Shown: positions 1 through 6,818 of the stretch, piece after piece | Position numbering within the stretch: position 1 is the first letter of the stretch | How the letters are laid out: the number at the start of each line of letters is the position of its first letter | NCBI GenBank assembly: GCA_002401305.2 | Contig: NVSO02000098.1 | Location: forward strand, 1-8,757 | Direction: 5' to 3' | Length of the DNA stretch: 8,757 nt | Source: Rhodobiaceae bacterium | GTDB lineage: Bacteria > Pseudomonadota > Alphaproteobacteria > Parvibaculales > Parvibaculaceae | Program-made: the position numbers and the translations under genes | Notes under the pieces: generated by a model | The model's input: only the letters and a program-made list of their open reading frames with translations | Database searches by the model: none | What the model was told of the DNA's origin: nothing

Positions 1-6
1 AGTACA

Positions 7-1098
7 ATGGTTTTGAAAAAGTCATATTTATTTGCCTCCGTGATCTCAATCTTGGTGATCGCGTGGGTTATTTCTGGTCGGTTTGGCACCTCCGAGGTCG
101 AGAATGCAGAAACGGTTGCGGCTCACACAACCGTCAGCTCTTCGCTCCCTCATGTGCGGGCTAAAGTATTTACTGCCAAAACCAAAACGACTGAAGTTTT
201 GATCCGAGGACGTACAGAAGCGGTTCGCAAAGTACAAGTTCGAACTGAAGCTGCCGGTGCTGTGGTTCGCACGCCTTTTGAAAAAGGCAGCAACGTCCAA
301 GAAGGCGACGTATTGTGCGAACTTTCACTCAATGCCCGCGATGCACGAATGGCAGAAGCTGAAGCGTTGATGCGTCAACGTTGGTTAGAATTTGATGCCT
401 CCCAGAAGCTTGCGGCCAAAGGCCATCGTTCTGAAACCAAAGTAGCCTCTGCCCGTGCAGCCTATGATGCAGCCCGCGCGCAAGTGAAGCAACGTGAAGT
501 TGAACTGGCTAATACGCGTGTAACGGCTCCTTTCGATGGCATCTATGAAGCCCGGTTGGTGGAAGCTGGCGATTACATGAAGGTCGGAGATGCATGCGCT
601 ACGCTCATCGATCTAGACCCCTTCTTAGTTGTCGGTCAGGTATCAGAAATTGAAGTCAGTGCTTTCCACATAGGAGATCCCGGCACAGCGATTTTGGTCA
701 CCGGTGAAGTTGTCCACGGCAAGATCCGATTTGTAGGCAGATCCGCCAATGAAGCGACGCGCACCTTCCGTATCGAACTTGAAGTTCCCAACGAAGAGCA
801 CAAATTACGTGATGGTGTCACCGCCCAAATCTCTGTTCCCTCACGCAAAATCATGGCCCACCTTATTCCTCCATCGGTCCTCACTCTCAGTGATGACGGG
901 GTTGTTGGGGTGCGTACACTCAACAGTGAAAAAGAAGTTCAGTTTGAAGCGGTCACTATTCTTGATGACGGCGCAGCCGGCATTTGGGTGGGAGGCCTGA
1001 CTAATCAGGTTACCATCATCACCACGGGGCAAGAGTTTGTAACCACGGGTCAAGAAGTAAACGTGACTTATGAGCCGACAGCGGAGGCAAAACTGTGA
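7..1098 (+). CDS. RND efflux periplasmic adaptor (membrane fusion protein)
   Basis: Periplasmic adaptor that should link the RND permease encoded next to it to an outer membrane channel. Residues 7-23 form one hydrophobic segment after a Lys-Lys pair. There is no lipobox cysteine, so I infer an inner-membrane anchor rather than a lipoprotein. Two lipoyl-like halves (about 75-108 and 168-203, the second with the adaptor-typical RVTAPFDG) flank a short charged, Ala-rich alpha-hairpin (about 110-167). A beta-barrel domain (about 205-280) and a membrane-proximal domain (about 280-360) follow. The length of 363 residues is normal for the family. The C-terminus carries a tandem seven-residue repeat (TTGQEFV, TTGQEVN). 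The stop overlaps the permease start by four bases. The ATG at position 7 fits a signal-anchor start, but only six bases lie before it, in-frame and open, so an earlier start cannot be excluded. The substrate is unknown. Confidence 0.93.
   Translation: MVLKKSYLFASVISILVIAWVISGRFGTSEVENAETVAAHTTVSSSLPHVRAKVFTAKTKTTEVLIRGRTEAVRKVQVRTEAAGAVVRTPFEKGSNVQEGDVLCELSLNARDARMAEAEALMRQRWLEFDASQKLAAKGHRSETKVASARAAYDAARAQVKQREVELANTRVTAPFDGIYEARLVEAGDYMKVGDACATLIDLDPFLVVGQVSEIEVSAFHIGDPGTAILVTGEVVHGKIRFVGRSANEATRTFRIELEVPNEEHKLRDGVTAQISVPSRKIMAHLIPPSVLTLSDDGVVGVRTLNSEKEVQFEAVTILDDGAAGIWVGGLTNQVTIITTGQEFVTTGQEVNVTYEPTAEAKL
1083..1087 (+). promoter_or_regulatory. Ribosome binding site of the RND permease
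   Basis: GGAGG lies seven bases before the GTG at 1095 and inside the last codons of the adaptor gene. It decides the GTG start. Together with the GTGA start-stop overlap it points to translational coupling, which would keep adaptor and pump in proportion. Confidence 0.85.
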
Positions 1099-4000
1099 AT
1101 AGTCTAATTGACGCAGCGTTAGCGCGGACCCGGACTATCATGACAATTATGCTGATGATGGTCGTCTCCGGCATCATTTCCTATGTCGCGATCCCTAAAG
1201 AAGCTGACCCTGACATTCCTATTCCGGTCTTCTATATTTCCATACCGCACCCTGGCATCTCACCGGGTGATGCTGAGCGCTTGCTCGTCAAGCCTATGGA
1301 AACACAATTGCGGTCTTTGGAGGGCCTAGAAGAACTCCGTTCTATTGCGTCCCAAGGGCATGCTGGGATTATTCTCGAGTTTGATGTCAACTTTGATAAA
1401 GACGCAGCACTCCTTGATGTGCGTGAAAAAGTTGATCTGGCACGGGCAAAACTGCCTGCTGACACGGATGAACCGACCGTCAAAGAATTCAATGCTGCAT
1501 TGTTTCCGGTGATTGTTGTTACTCTGTCTGGCAAAGTTCCTGAGCGCACGCTGTACCGGCACGCCCTAGAATTGCAAGATCAACTTGAGGCTATCCCCTC
1601 TGTTCTAGAGGCCGAATTATCTGGCCATAGAGAAGAGCAAGTTGAAGTGCTGATCGACCCGGCACGCATGGAAGCTTACAAAGTCAGTCCCGGCGAGCTT
1701 GTAAATGCCGTGACGATGAATAACCGGCTTATCGCCGCGGGTTCGCTCGACACCGGTGACGGGAGCTTTTCCGTTAAAGTCCCAGGCTTATTTGAAACCC
1801 GCCAAGACATTATGTCCCTCCCGATCAAGGTATCAGGTGACAGCGTTGTAACGCTCTCGGATCTCGCAGAAATACGTCGCACCTTTAAAGATGCCAATGG
1901 CTATGCCCGGTTTAACGGCGAGCCTGCCATTGCCATTCAAGTAACCAAGCGCATCGGCGAGAACATCATTGAGACCAACGAACGTATTCGTACCATCATC
2001 GCGGAAGCCCGCGAACGGTGGCCGAGCTCGATCAAAGTCGATTATATGTTGGACCAGTCCGATTTCATCATGCGCTCGTTAGGGTCGTTAGAAGCGTCCA
2101 TTACGCTTGCAATTGTTTTGGTGATGATTGTCGTTGTTGCAGCCCTTGGCATGCGTTCTGGCATACTCGTTGGCGTCGCGATCCCAACAAGCTTTATGAT
2201 CGGCTTTTTGTTCTTTGCCGTCATGGGCCTGACCATCAATATGATGGTCATGTTTGGTCTGCTCCTATCTGTGGGCATTTTGGTTGATGGCGCGATTGTT
2301 GTGGTTGAATATGCTGACCGCAAAATGGTCGAAGGGCTCAATAGTTTTGAATCCTACCGATTGGCCGCCAAGCGTATGTTTTGGCCGATTGCCTCCTCGA
2401 CAGGTACGACGCTTGCCGCCTTCCTCCCGATGCTTTTATGGCCGGGCGTGAGTGGCAAGTTCATGTCACATCTGCCGATTACTCTCATTGTTATTCTGAC
2501 CGCTTCGTTCCTCACAGCCATGCTCTTTTTGCCTGTGTTGGGTTCTCTGTTTGGCAAAAGCGATGAAGTTGACAATGATGTGTTGACGCTCCTCAATGGC
2601 GCAGAAACGGGAGATATACGCTCACTCCCCGGCTTGACCGGTCGCTACGTGCGTATGCTTGATTTTCTTATTTATCACCCCATTCGGGTGATGGCTTCAA
2701 CGGCTGTCATTCTAGTCGTCATATTAAGTCTCTTTATGACCTTCAGCAACGGAACAGAGTTCTTTGTCGATACAGAGCCGGAGCAGGCCATTATTATGGT
2801 GAGTGCACGGGGTAACTTATCTGCACTGGAAGCCTCTCGCCTCGCCCAACAAGTCGAAGAAATCATTCTAGAGACTGAAGGCTTTCAAGCCCTCTTCTCT
2901 GTCGCGGGGGCAGGGCTTGGCGGTGGTCCAGGGTCTGGTGGGGATACCCCTCCCGATATGATCGCCCGTATGACCCTTGAACTGCTGCCATATGAACAGC
3001 GGCGTCCAGGTGCCGAAATCCTCGATGAACTGCGCCAAAAAGTTTCCGACTTGCCGGGTATTCATGTGGAAATTCGCAAGCGTGCTGATGGCCCGCCAAC
3101 GGGGAAAGACCTTCAAATCCAATTGGTGTCCAATGACTTTGAGGCCATGAGCCGGACAGCCGGGTTTATCCGCACCTATATGGAAGAGAATGTTCCGGAA
3201 TTAATCGACTTTGAAGATGAGCGCCCTCTTCCCGGTATTGAGTGGGAGCTGACTGTTGATCGCGAAATGAGTGGGCGCTTTGGTGCCGATATCACCGTGA
3301 TCGGTGCTGTTGTACAGTTAGTTACCAATGGTATTTTGCTTGATGAAATTCGCCCTGATGATTCTGACGAGGAAGTCGAAATCCGAGTGCGGTATCCTGA
3401 AGAATATCGCACATTGGCACAGCTGGACCGCCTGCGCATTCCAACAGCAAATGGCCTAGTACCTTTAAGTAACTTTGTCACCCGCAAGCCCACAGCGGAA
3501 GTGAGTTCCATCAACCGTATTGATGGCATCCGCCGTATTATGATCAAAGCGTCTGCCGCGATTAATCCTGAAACGGGTGCAAAATACAATGTTGATCAAA
3601 TCGTCAATAAGGTCGAGGCATGGCTTACACAGCAAACCCTTGAGCCTGGCGTTAGCTATGAATTTAAAGGCGCCAATGAAGAACAGCAAAAGGCAGCAGA
3701 CTTCCTTGGGAAGGCGTTGCTCGGTTCCTTGTTCTTAATGTTCGTTATTCTGCTTACCCAGTTTAACAGCTTCTATCATACGCTCCTCACACTCTCGACT
3801 GTGGTCTTGTCCACGTTCGGCGTTCTATTGGGCATGGTGATCACGGGTCAAACCTTCAGTGTGATTATGACCGGTACAGGCATCGTTGCTTTGGCAGGCA
3901 TTGTGGTGAACAACTCCATCGTTCTGATCGATACCTACCAACGTCTGATCCATGACGGCATGACTGCTATTGAAGCTGTGCTGCGTACAGCTGGGCAGCG

Positions 4001-4292
4001 GCTTCGTCCTATTTTGCTGACAACCATCACAACCATGTTTGGTCTCTTGCCGATGGCATTGGAGTTCAATGTAGACTTCTTCAGTCGTGAAGTGAGTTTA
4101 GGTGGGCCTGTGTCTGTGTGGTGGGTTCAGCTCTCCACGGCCATTATTTACGGCCTTGGCTTCTCGACCTTGCTGACGTTGATCCTGATACCGGTCCTCT
4201 TGGCAGCGCCTGAGATATTACGTCAACGCTACAAAAACTGGTCCGATGCTCGAGCTGGGAATGAACCAAATCTGGTTCATCCGGCGGAATAG
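1095..4292 (+). CDS. RND family efflux permease (AcrB-like inner membrane pump)
   Basis: Proton-driven efflux pump of the inner membrane, expected to work as a trimer with the preceding adaptor. The length of 1065 residues matches the AcrB/HAE type. The layout is duplicated: TM1 about 10-32, first porter region about 33-325, TM2-6 about 330-495, TM7 about 525-547, second porter region about 548-860, TM8-12 about 868-1040. The start is a GTG with a GGAGG site. In TM4 the motif is LVDGAIVVVEY: Asp398 matches AcrB Asp407, but the position of AcrB Asp408 is Gly399. In TM10 VVNNSIVLID places Asn939 where AcrB has Lys940. In TM11 RLRPILLT keeps the equivalents of AcrB Arg971 and Thr978 (Arg969, Thr976). 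The second porter region has a Gly-rich loop near residues 604-618. The missing second Asp and Lys look like a subfamily trait rather than damage, since the frame is intact and the rest is well kept. The substrate cannot be read from sequence. A metal pump of the CusA type is less likely, as I see no Met-rich relay. Confidence 0.96.
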   Translation: MNSLIDAALARTRTIMTIMLMMVVSGIISYVAIPKEADPDIPIPVFYISIPHPGISPGDAERLLVKPMETQLRSLEGLEELRSIASQGHAGIILEFDVNFDKDAALLDVREKVDLARAKLPADTDEPTVKEFNAALFPVIVVTLSGKVPERTLYRHALELQDQLEAIPSVLEAELSGHREEQVEVLIDPARMEAYKVSPGELVNAVTMNNRLIAAGSLDTGDGSFSVKVPGLFETRQDIMSLPIKVSGDSVVTLSDLAEIRRTFKDANGYARFNGEPAIAIQVTKRIGENIIETNERIRTIIAEARERWPSSIKVDYMLDQSDFIMRSLGSLEASITLAIVLVMIVVVAALGMRSGILVGVAIPTSFMIGFLFFAVMGLTINMMVMFGLLLSVGILVDGAIVVVEYADRKMVEGLNSFESYRLAAKRMFWPIASSTGTTLAAFLPMLLWPGVSGKFMSHLPITLIVILTASFLTAMLFLPVLGSLFGKSDEVDNDVLTLLNGAETGDIRSLPGLTGRYVRMLDFLIYHPIRVMASTAVILVVILSLFMTFSNGTEFFVDTEPEQAIIMVSARGNLSALEASRLAQQVEEIILETEGFQALFSVAGAGLGGGPGSGGDTPPDMIARMTLELLPYEQRRPGAEILDELRQKVSDLPGIHVEIRKRADGPPTGKDLQIQLVSNDFEAMSRTAGFIRTYMEENVPELIDFEDERPLPGIEWELTVDREMSGRFGADITVIGAVVQLVTNGILLDEIRPDDSDEEVEIRVRYPEEYRTLAQLDRLRIPTANGLVPLSNFVTRKPTAEVSSINRIDGIRRIMIKASAAINPETGAKYNVDQIVNKVEAWLTQQTLEPGVSYEFKGANEEQQKAADFLGKALLGSLFLMFVILLTQFNSFYHTLLTLSTVVLSTFGVLLGMVITGQTFSVIMTGTGIVALAGIVVNNSIVLIDTYQRLIHDGMTAIEAVLRTAGQRLRPILLTTITTMFGLLPMALEFNVDFFSREVSLGGPVSVWWVQLSTAIIYGLGFSTLLTLILIPVLLAAPEILRQRYKNWSDARAGNEPNLVHPAE
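4261..4280 (+). repeat. Perfect inverted repeat at the 3' end of the permease gene
   Basis: Arms ATGAACCA and TGGTTCAT are perfect 8-base complements around a four-base loop (AATC). They lie within the last codons of the permease gene, about 25 bases before the terminator. The mRNA could form a second hairpin next to the terminator stem. The codons also make sense as protein, and an 8-base palindrome can arise by chance in this length of DNA, so function is only inferred. Confidence 0.4.
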
Positions 4293-4305
4293 CCGATACG
4301 AACAT

Positions 4306-4336
4306 AAAAAGCCGGCGATGTATCGCCGGCTTTTTT
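4306..4336. terminator. Bidirectional rho-independent terminator
   Basis: A GC-rich stem, GCCGGCGA (4311-4318) with TCGCCGGC (4323-4330) around TGTA, is flanked by five A on the left and six T on the right. Read on the plus strand it ends the adaptor-permease operon 14 bases after its stop. Read on the minus strand it has a five-T tail and lies about 25 bases past the stop of the PAS gene. Its place between two converging transcription units fits a shared terminator. Confidence 0.93.
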
Positions 4337-4361
4337 GTGACTTAAATTAGTGGTGAAGTAA

Positions 4362-4889
4362 TTAGGCTGGCAGAAGAAAACGTTCCAAAATGAGGTCCTC
4401 TTTTGTGCGGCCCCCTAAATCGACCACATAGCTCTCGCCTTCCCCACCGACGACAGAGTTCATGCTCACAATCCTCGTGATCTGTCCATCCGCAGCACAC
4501 ATAGGCATGTGAATTGATTCCGAGAGCAGACCAATTTCTCGTCCCCCCCGTTCGACCACAAACTTTGAATAGCTCACCGCACATGCTGGCGTTGAAACGA
4601 CCTTGCCCATATGTTCCCGTTGCGCCACTTGCATTTCGGCAGGAACCAGATCGTAATAATCTTGTCCTGTCATGTCTCTGCCCAACGCCTCCACCAGCCC
4701 TGTCCCGAACAGGCGAATGGGTAGATTAGGCTCTTGCACATCGAGCACCAATATATTGGGAAGGAGTTTGACAACTTTCGCGGGCGAAAAATCTGACCAC
4801 AAGGGAACTTGACCATTCCCCGGCTTGAGGGATGTCCAATAAGCGAAAAGTTCTTTTGTGTGGGGGTGGCGAATGGGTAATTTAATCAC
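4362..4889 (-). CDS. Small single-domain PAS protein (PAS_5-like)
   Basis: A soluble protein of 175 residues with no signal peptide or membrane segment. It resembles the small PAS proteins grouped as PAS_5 (PF07310), common in alphaproteobacteria. The hallmarks are an N-terminal AYW (about 16-18), a VPLWSDFSPAKVVKLLPN-type stretch (about 28-45), IRLFGTGLVEALGRDMTG (about 58-75), and a closing beta region (about 118-147). No kinase, cyclase or DNA-binding output domain is attached, so it probably senses a ligand or binds a partner. The ligand and role are unknown. The start is GTG, chosen because a very strong AGGAGGAGGG site precedes it by six to ten bases. It begins 24 bases after the pssA stop on the same strand, so co-transcription is likely, and it ends at the shared terminator. 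The family call rests on motif memory, not a search. Confidence 0.8.
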   Translation of the reverse strand: MIKLPIRHPHTKELFAYWTSLKPGNGQVPLWSDFSPAKVVKLLPNILVLDVQEPNLPIRLFGTGLVEALGRDMTGQDYYDLVPAEMQVAQREHMGKVVSTPACAVSYSKFVVERGGREIGLLSESIHMPMCAADGQITRIVSMNSVVGGEGESYVVDLGGRTKEDLILERFLLPA

Positions 4890-4895
4890 CAGTTT

Positions 4896-4905
4896 CCCTC
4901 CTCCT
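4896..4905 (-). promoter_or_regulatory. Strong ribosome binding site of the PAS gene
   Basis: On the minus strand this reads AGGAGGAGGG, two overlapping Shine-Dalgarno cores six and ten bases before the GTG at 4889. It is the best such site in the window. It suggests the PAS protein is translated independently of pssA even if both sit on one mRNA. Confidence 0.8.
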
Positions 4906-4913
4906 CTAGACTA

Positions 4914-5747
4914 TCAAAGCACGTGGCTATCCGGGTCGTCGTAGGGTGTTATCTGCTGCGCTTTGTTTTGGGCATAACGCCAACTACTGACGGGCAAAAG
5001 CAACAGGTAGCCGATGGCTAGTGCCGACAACATGATCCATGGGTAGGAAACAAAGAGGGCTGCGAACAATGCGACACCCAATAAAATTGGCGCTACTTTA
5101 TCACGACTAATTTTGATGCCTAACCGTTTGCCCGAGAACGAGGGAATACGGCTCACCATGAAGAACGCAACAAGAGCTGTATGAAGGGCAATAATCCACG
5201 GCAATTCAGGCAAAAATGTTGCGCCTTCAAAACTCAGATAAAGCGGCAGCATGACCAATAAGGCCCCTGCGGGAGCTGGCACCCCTGTGAAATAATTGCC
5301 CATCCAGGCTGGACGGTCTGGGTCATCGTGATCGACGTTAAAGCGCGCAAGACGCAAGGCACAACAGACCGCATAGCCGAGCACAGCGATCCAGCCTAAT
5401 CCTCCCCATGCTTGCAAACACCATAGATAAAGCACCAATACGGGCGCCACGCCGAAGTTGACAAAATCGGTCAGGGAATCTAGTTCCGCACCAAACTTGC
5501 TCGTGCCGCGTAAGAGGCGTGCGACGCGGCCATCTAATCCGTCAAGCACAGAGGCGATCAAAATAGCAATCACCGCGAACTCAAACCGGCCTTCCAAGGC
5601 AAACCGAATGGACGTTAGGCCTGCGCACAGGGCAAAAACAGTCAATGAGTTGGGGATCAAACTACGAATGGGTAATCGCTTCATCGCATTCCGCCTTGGG
5701 TGCGTTGATGGCTTTTTACTATCCGCGTCCTTTGACTCATTCGACAT
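4914..5747 (-). CDS. pssA: CDP-diacylglycerol-serine O-phosphatidyltransferase
   Basis: Makes phosphatidylserine from CDP-diacylglycerol and L-serine in the inner membrane, the first committed step to phosphatidylethanolamine. The CDP-alcohol phosphotransferase signature is complete: Asp69, then Asp72-Gly73-x2-Ala76-Arg77-x8-Gly86-x3-Asp90-x3-Asp94. It lies after the first membrane segment pair, with several more hydrophobic segments to residue 265. The length of 277 residues fits the integral-membrane PssA type, not the E. coli peripheral enzyme. It lies downstream of psd, which uses its product. The start is uncertain: the ATG at 5747 has no good ribosome binding site, whereas Met22 (ATG at 5684) has AAGGCGG six bases upstream, and the 21 residues before it are hydrophilic and unlikely to be needed for catalysis. 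The shorter protein would have 256 residues. The longer start is given because N-terminal tails of this kind occur in related PssA proteins. Confidence 0.94.
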   Translation of the reverse strand: MSNESKDADSKKPSTHPRRNAMKRLPIRSLIPNSLTVFALCAGLTSIRFALEGRFEFAVIAILIASVLDGLDGRVARLLRGTSKFGAELDSLTDFVNFGVAPVLVLYLWCLQAWGGLGWIAVLGYAVCCALRLARFNVDHDDPDRPAWMGNYFTGVPAPAGALLVMLPLYLSFEGATFLPELPWIIALHTALVAFFMVSRIPSFSGKRLGIKISRDKVAPILLGVALFAALFVSYPWIMLSALAIGYLLLLPVSSWRYAQNKAQQITPYDDPDSHVL

Positions 5748-5785
5748 AATTCAGTGCACTCGATCATTTCAATTAGATGGCTCAT
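5681..5785 (-). other. Possible 34-residue leader ORF overlapping the pssA start
   Basis: An ATG at 5785 with GAGGA five bases upstream opens a 34-codon frame different from pssA. It ends in a TGA that overlaps the ATG of PssA Met22 as ATGA. The layout is that of a translationally coupled leader. The peptide has no recognisable motif, two cysteines, and no run of a single amino acid that would suggest attenuation. It may be chance, since most of it lies inside the longer pssA reading. Confidence 0.2.
5691..5697 (-). promoter_or_regulatory. pssA: Possible ribosome binding site for a shorter PssA
   Basis: On the minus strand this reads AAGGCGG, one mismatch from AAGGAGG, six bases before the in-frame ATG at 5684 (Met22). 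The upstream ATG at 5747 lacks a comparable site. This favours translation of PssA from Met22, or use of both starts. Confidence 0.5.
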
Positions 5786-5824
5786 TCCATTCCTCACTTA
5801 AGCAATGAATTGACTGCGGGCGAT

Positions 5825-5856
5825 AAGCTGGGGGCACTCGTTGAGGCTCCCAGCTT
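5825..5856. repeat. Inverted repeat in the psd-pssA gap
   Basis: AAGCTGGG (5825-5832) pairs perfectly with CCCAGCTT (5849-5856). Three more pairs, one of them G-U, extend the stem to eleven with a ten-base loop. On the minus strand, where psd and pssA are read, no T tract follows, so it is not a standard intrinsic terminator. It could be an mRNA stabilising or processing hairpin, or a weak attenuator, between the two genes. The rest of this 133-base gap holds no promoter I would defend. Confidence 0.5.
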
Positions 5857-5880
5857 TAACTTTATGGCGTGAGCACGCTA

Positions 5881-6576
5881 TTAGCGGATGGCTGCTTCGC
5901 GGGCCGGTTCGTTAGATTCTGTATCTGCAATCACAGTTTCGCCCGCAATGGTCTTTTGACCAACAGACACCAGAGGCACAACACCATCTGGCAAATAGAT
6001 GTCCACGCGACTACCAAAGCGAATAATCCCGAACCGTTCGCCCGTTTCCAACGTTTGGCCTTCTTCTGAGTAACTTATGATGCGGCGTGCCACGAGACCG
6101 GCAATTTGCACAACACCAAATGTTTGGCCTTTGTTGGTTTCAACGATCATGGAAAAACGTTCGTTGTCATCACTGGCTTTATCCAAATCAGCACTGAGGA
6201 AAAGGCCAGGACGGTAAGCTGTTGCCAAAACCTTGCCTGCGATAGGCGAGCGGTTTACGTGGCAATTGAAGACGTTCATGAACACGCTGATGCGGGTGCG
6301 CGTTTCTTCGCCCATGCCCAATTCAGCGGGTGGAGCCGCCTGCATAATCAGATTTACCACACCATCGGCTGGTGAGATCACCAAGCCTTCACGGGTGGGT
6401 GTCAAACGGTCGGGATCTCTAAAGAAATAGACGCACCAGCTTGTCAAAACGATGCCAACCCATCCCGCGAATGGCCCGAGGAAGTAGTAGGCCAGCACTG
6501 TCGCCAAAGCGAAAATCAGGATGAATTTGTGGCCCTCTTTATGAATAGGCACAAAAAGTGAAGTGATTGCGTCCAT
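5881..6576 (-). CDS. psd: Phosphatidylserine decarboxylase proenzyme
   Basis: Decarboxylates phosphatidylserine to phosphatidylethanolamine at the inner membrane, using a pyruvoyl group made by self-cleavage. Residues 16-52 form two hydrophobic stretches. These are followed by FFRDPDR (51-57), SPADG (68-72) and [11 protein letters not shown] (101-111). The cleavage motif is FGSR: Gly188-Ser189, with Ser189 becoming the pyruvoyl end of a 43-residue alpha chain. By analogy with E. coli Psd, Asp71, His106 and Ser189 are the self-cleavage triad. The length of 231 residues fits the short (PSD-A) bacterial type, well below E. coli Psd. The ATG at 6576 is the first possible start, because a TAA lies in frame just upstream. 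Its ribosome binding site is weak, with GAGGA 15 bases away. It precedes pssA on the same strand, so the pathway is encoded in reverse order of reaction. Confidence 0.96.
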   Translation of the reverse strand: MDAITSLFVPIHKEGHKFILIFALATVLAYYFLGPFAGWVGIVLTSWCVYFFRDPDRLTPTREGLVISPADGVVNLIMQAAPPAELGMGEETRTRISVFMNVFNCHVNRSPIAGKVLATAYRPGLFLSADLDKASDDNERFSMIVETNKGQTFGVVQIAGLVARRIISYSEEGQTLETGERFGIIRFGSRVDIYLPDGVVPLVSVGQKTIAGETVIADTESNEPAREAAIR

Positions 6577-6602
6577 AAATTCTTACTGTCATCCTCTAGC
6601 TA

Positions 6603-6623
6603 TGCTCCCGAATATGGGGAGCA
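6603..6623 (-). repeat. Hairpin in the psd leader
   Basis: TGCTCCC and GGGAGCA form a perfect 7-base stem with a 7-base loop. It ends 26 bases before the psd ATG and six bases before the distant GAGGA ribosome binding site. On the mRNA it could affect access to that site or protect the 5' end. No consensus known to me is matched. Confidence 0.4.
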
Positions 6624-6638
6624 GTCTGAAATGTGTGG

Positions 6639-6653
6639 ATTTCGTCGCGAAAT
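6639..6653. repeat. Short palindrome upstream of psd, possible operator
   Basis: ATTTCG and CGAAAT flank TCG in a compact dyad about 65 bases before the psd start. The size and symmetry would suit a dimeric DNA-binding regulator or a tight RNA hairpin. Six-base arms are common by chance, so this is a weak candidate. Confidence 0.25.
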
Positions 6654-6818
6654 CTCTTGTGAGAGCTTAGCTGAATGTCTGCAAAAAGGTAAGTGGATTG
6701 AGCGATTGCGGGGCTGAATACACATCCAATGCTCCGAGAAAGTGCTCGGCCCGCCTCCTCGCCCCCGTTCACCTTGGCACTCCACTTGGGAGTATGCAGC
6801 AAACCAGACTGCCCATGC

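Larger units (their letters stand above)
6577..6818 (-). other. Structured gap between the ABC gene and psd
   Basis: I see no convincing gene in these 242 bases. A frame reads through most of the gap but begins inside the ABC gene, is Arg- and Ser-rich and resembles nothing. Four short inverted repeats occur: TGCTCCC/GGGAGCA (6603-6623, seven-base loop), ATTTCG/CGAAAT (6639-6653, three-base spacer), CCGAG/CTCGG (6734-6749) and ACTCC/GGAGT (6779-6793). None has a T tract on the minus strand. No clear -35/-10 pair was found. It may hold the 3' end of the ABC transcript plus a promoter and leader for psd-pssA-PAS. Confidence 0.4.

Noticed and set aside
3176..3589. A 137-codon open frame on the minus strand inside the RND permease gene
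   Set aside because: It lies antisense to a well-supported gene, its Ser/Arg-rich product resembles no family, and it has no ribosome binding site that I can defend.
1095..4292. Heavy-metal (CusA-type) identity for the permease
   Set aside because: The single Asp in TM4 resembles CusA, but I see no methionine relay or metal-binding pattern, and the adaptor lacks metal-binding motifs. A general HAE-type pump is the safer call.
5458..5808. A 116-codon plus-strand frame opposite pssA and its upstream gap
   Set aside because: Most of it is the complement of the conserved PssA active-site region, and its product looks like a reverse translation of that gene.
5825..5856. Intrinsic terminator after psd
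   Set aside because: The stem is good, but the minus-strand transcript continues with ATCGCCCGC and not a run of T. It was kept only as an inverted repeat.
6601..6818. Small structured RNA such as SRP RNA, 6S RNA or a tRNA in the ABC-psd gap
   Set aside because: I could not find the conserved SRP tetraloop region, a tRNA cloverleaf with TTCGA-type loop, or the long 6S stem. Only short separate hairpins occur.
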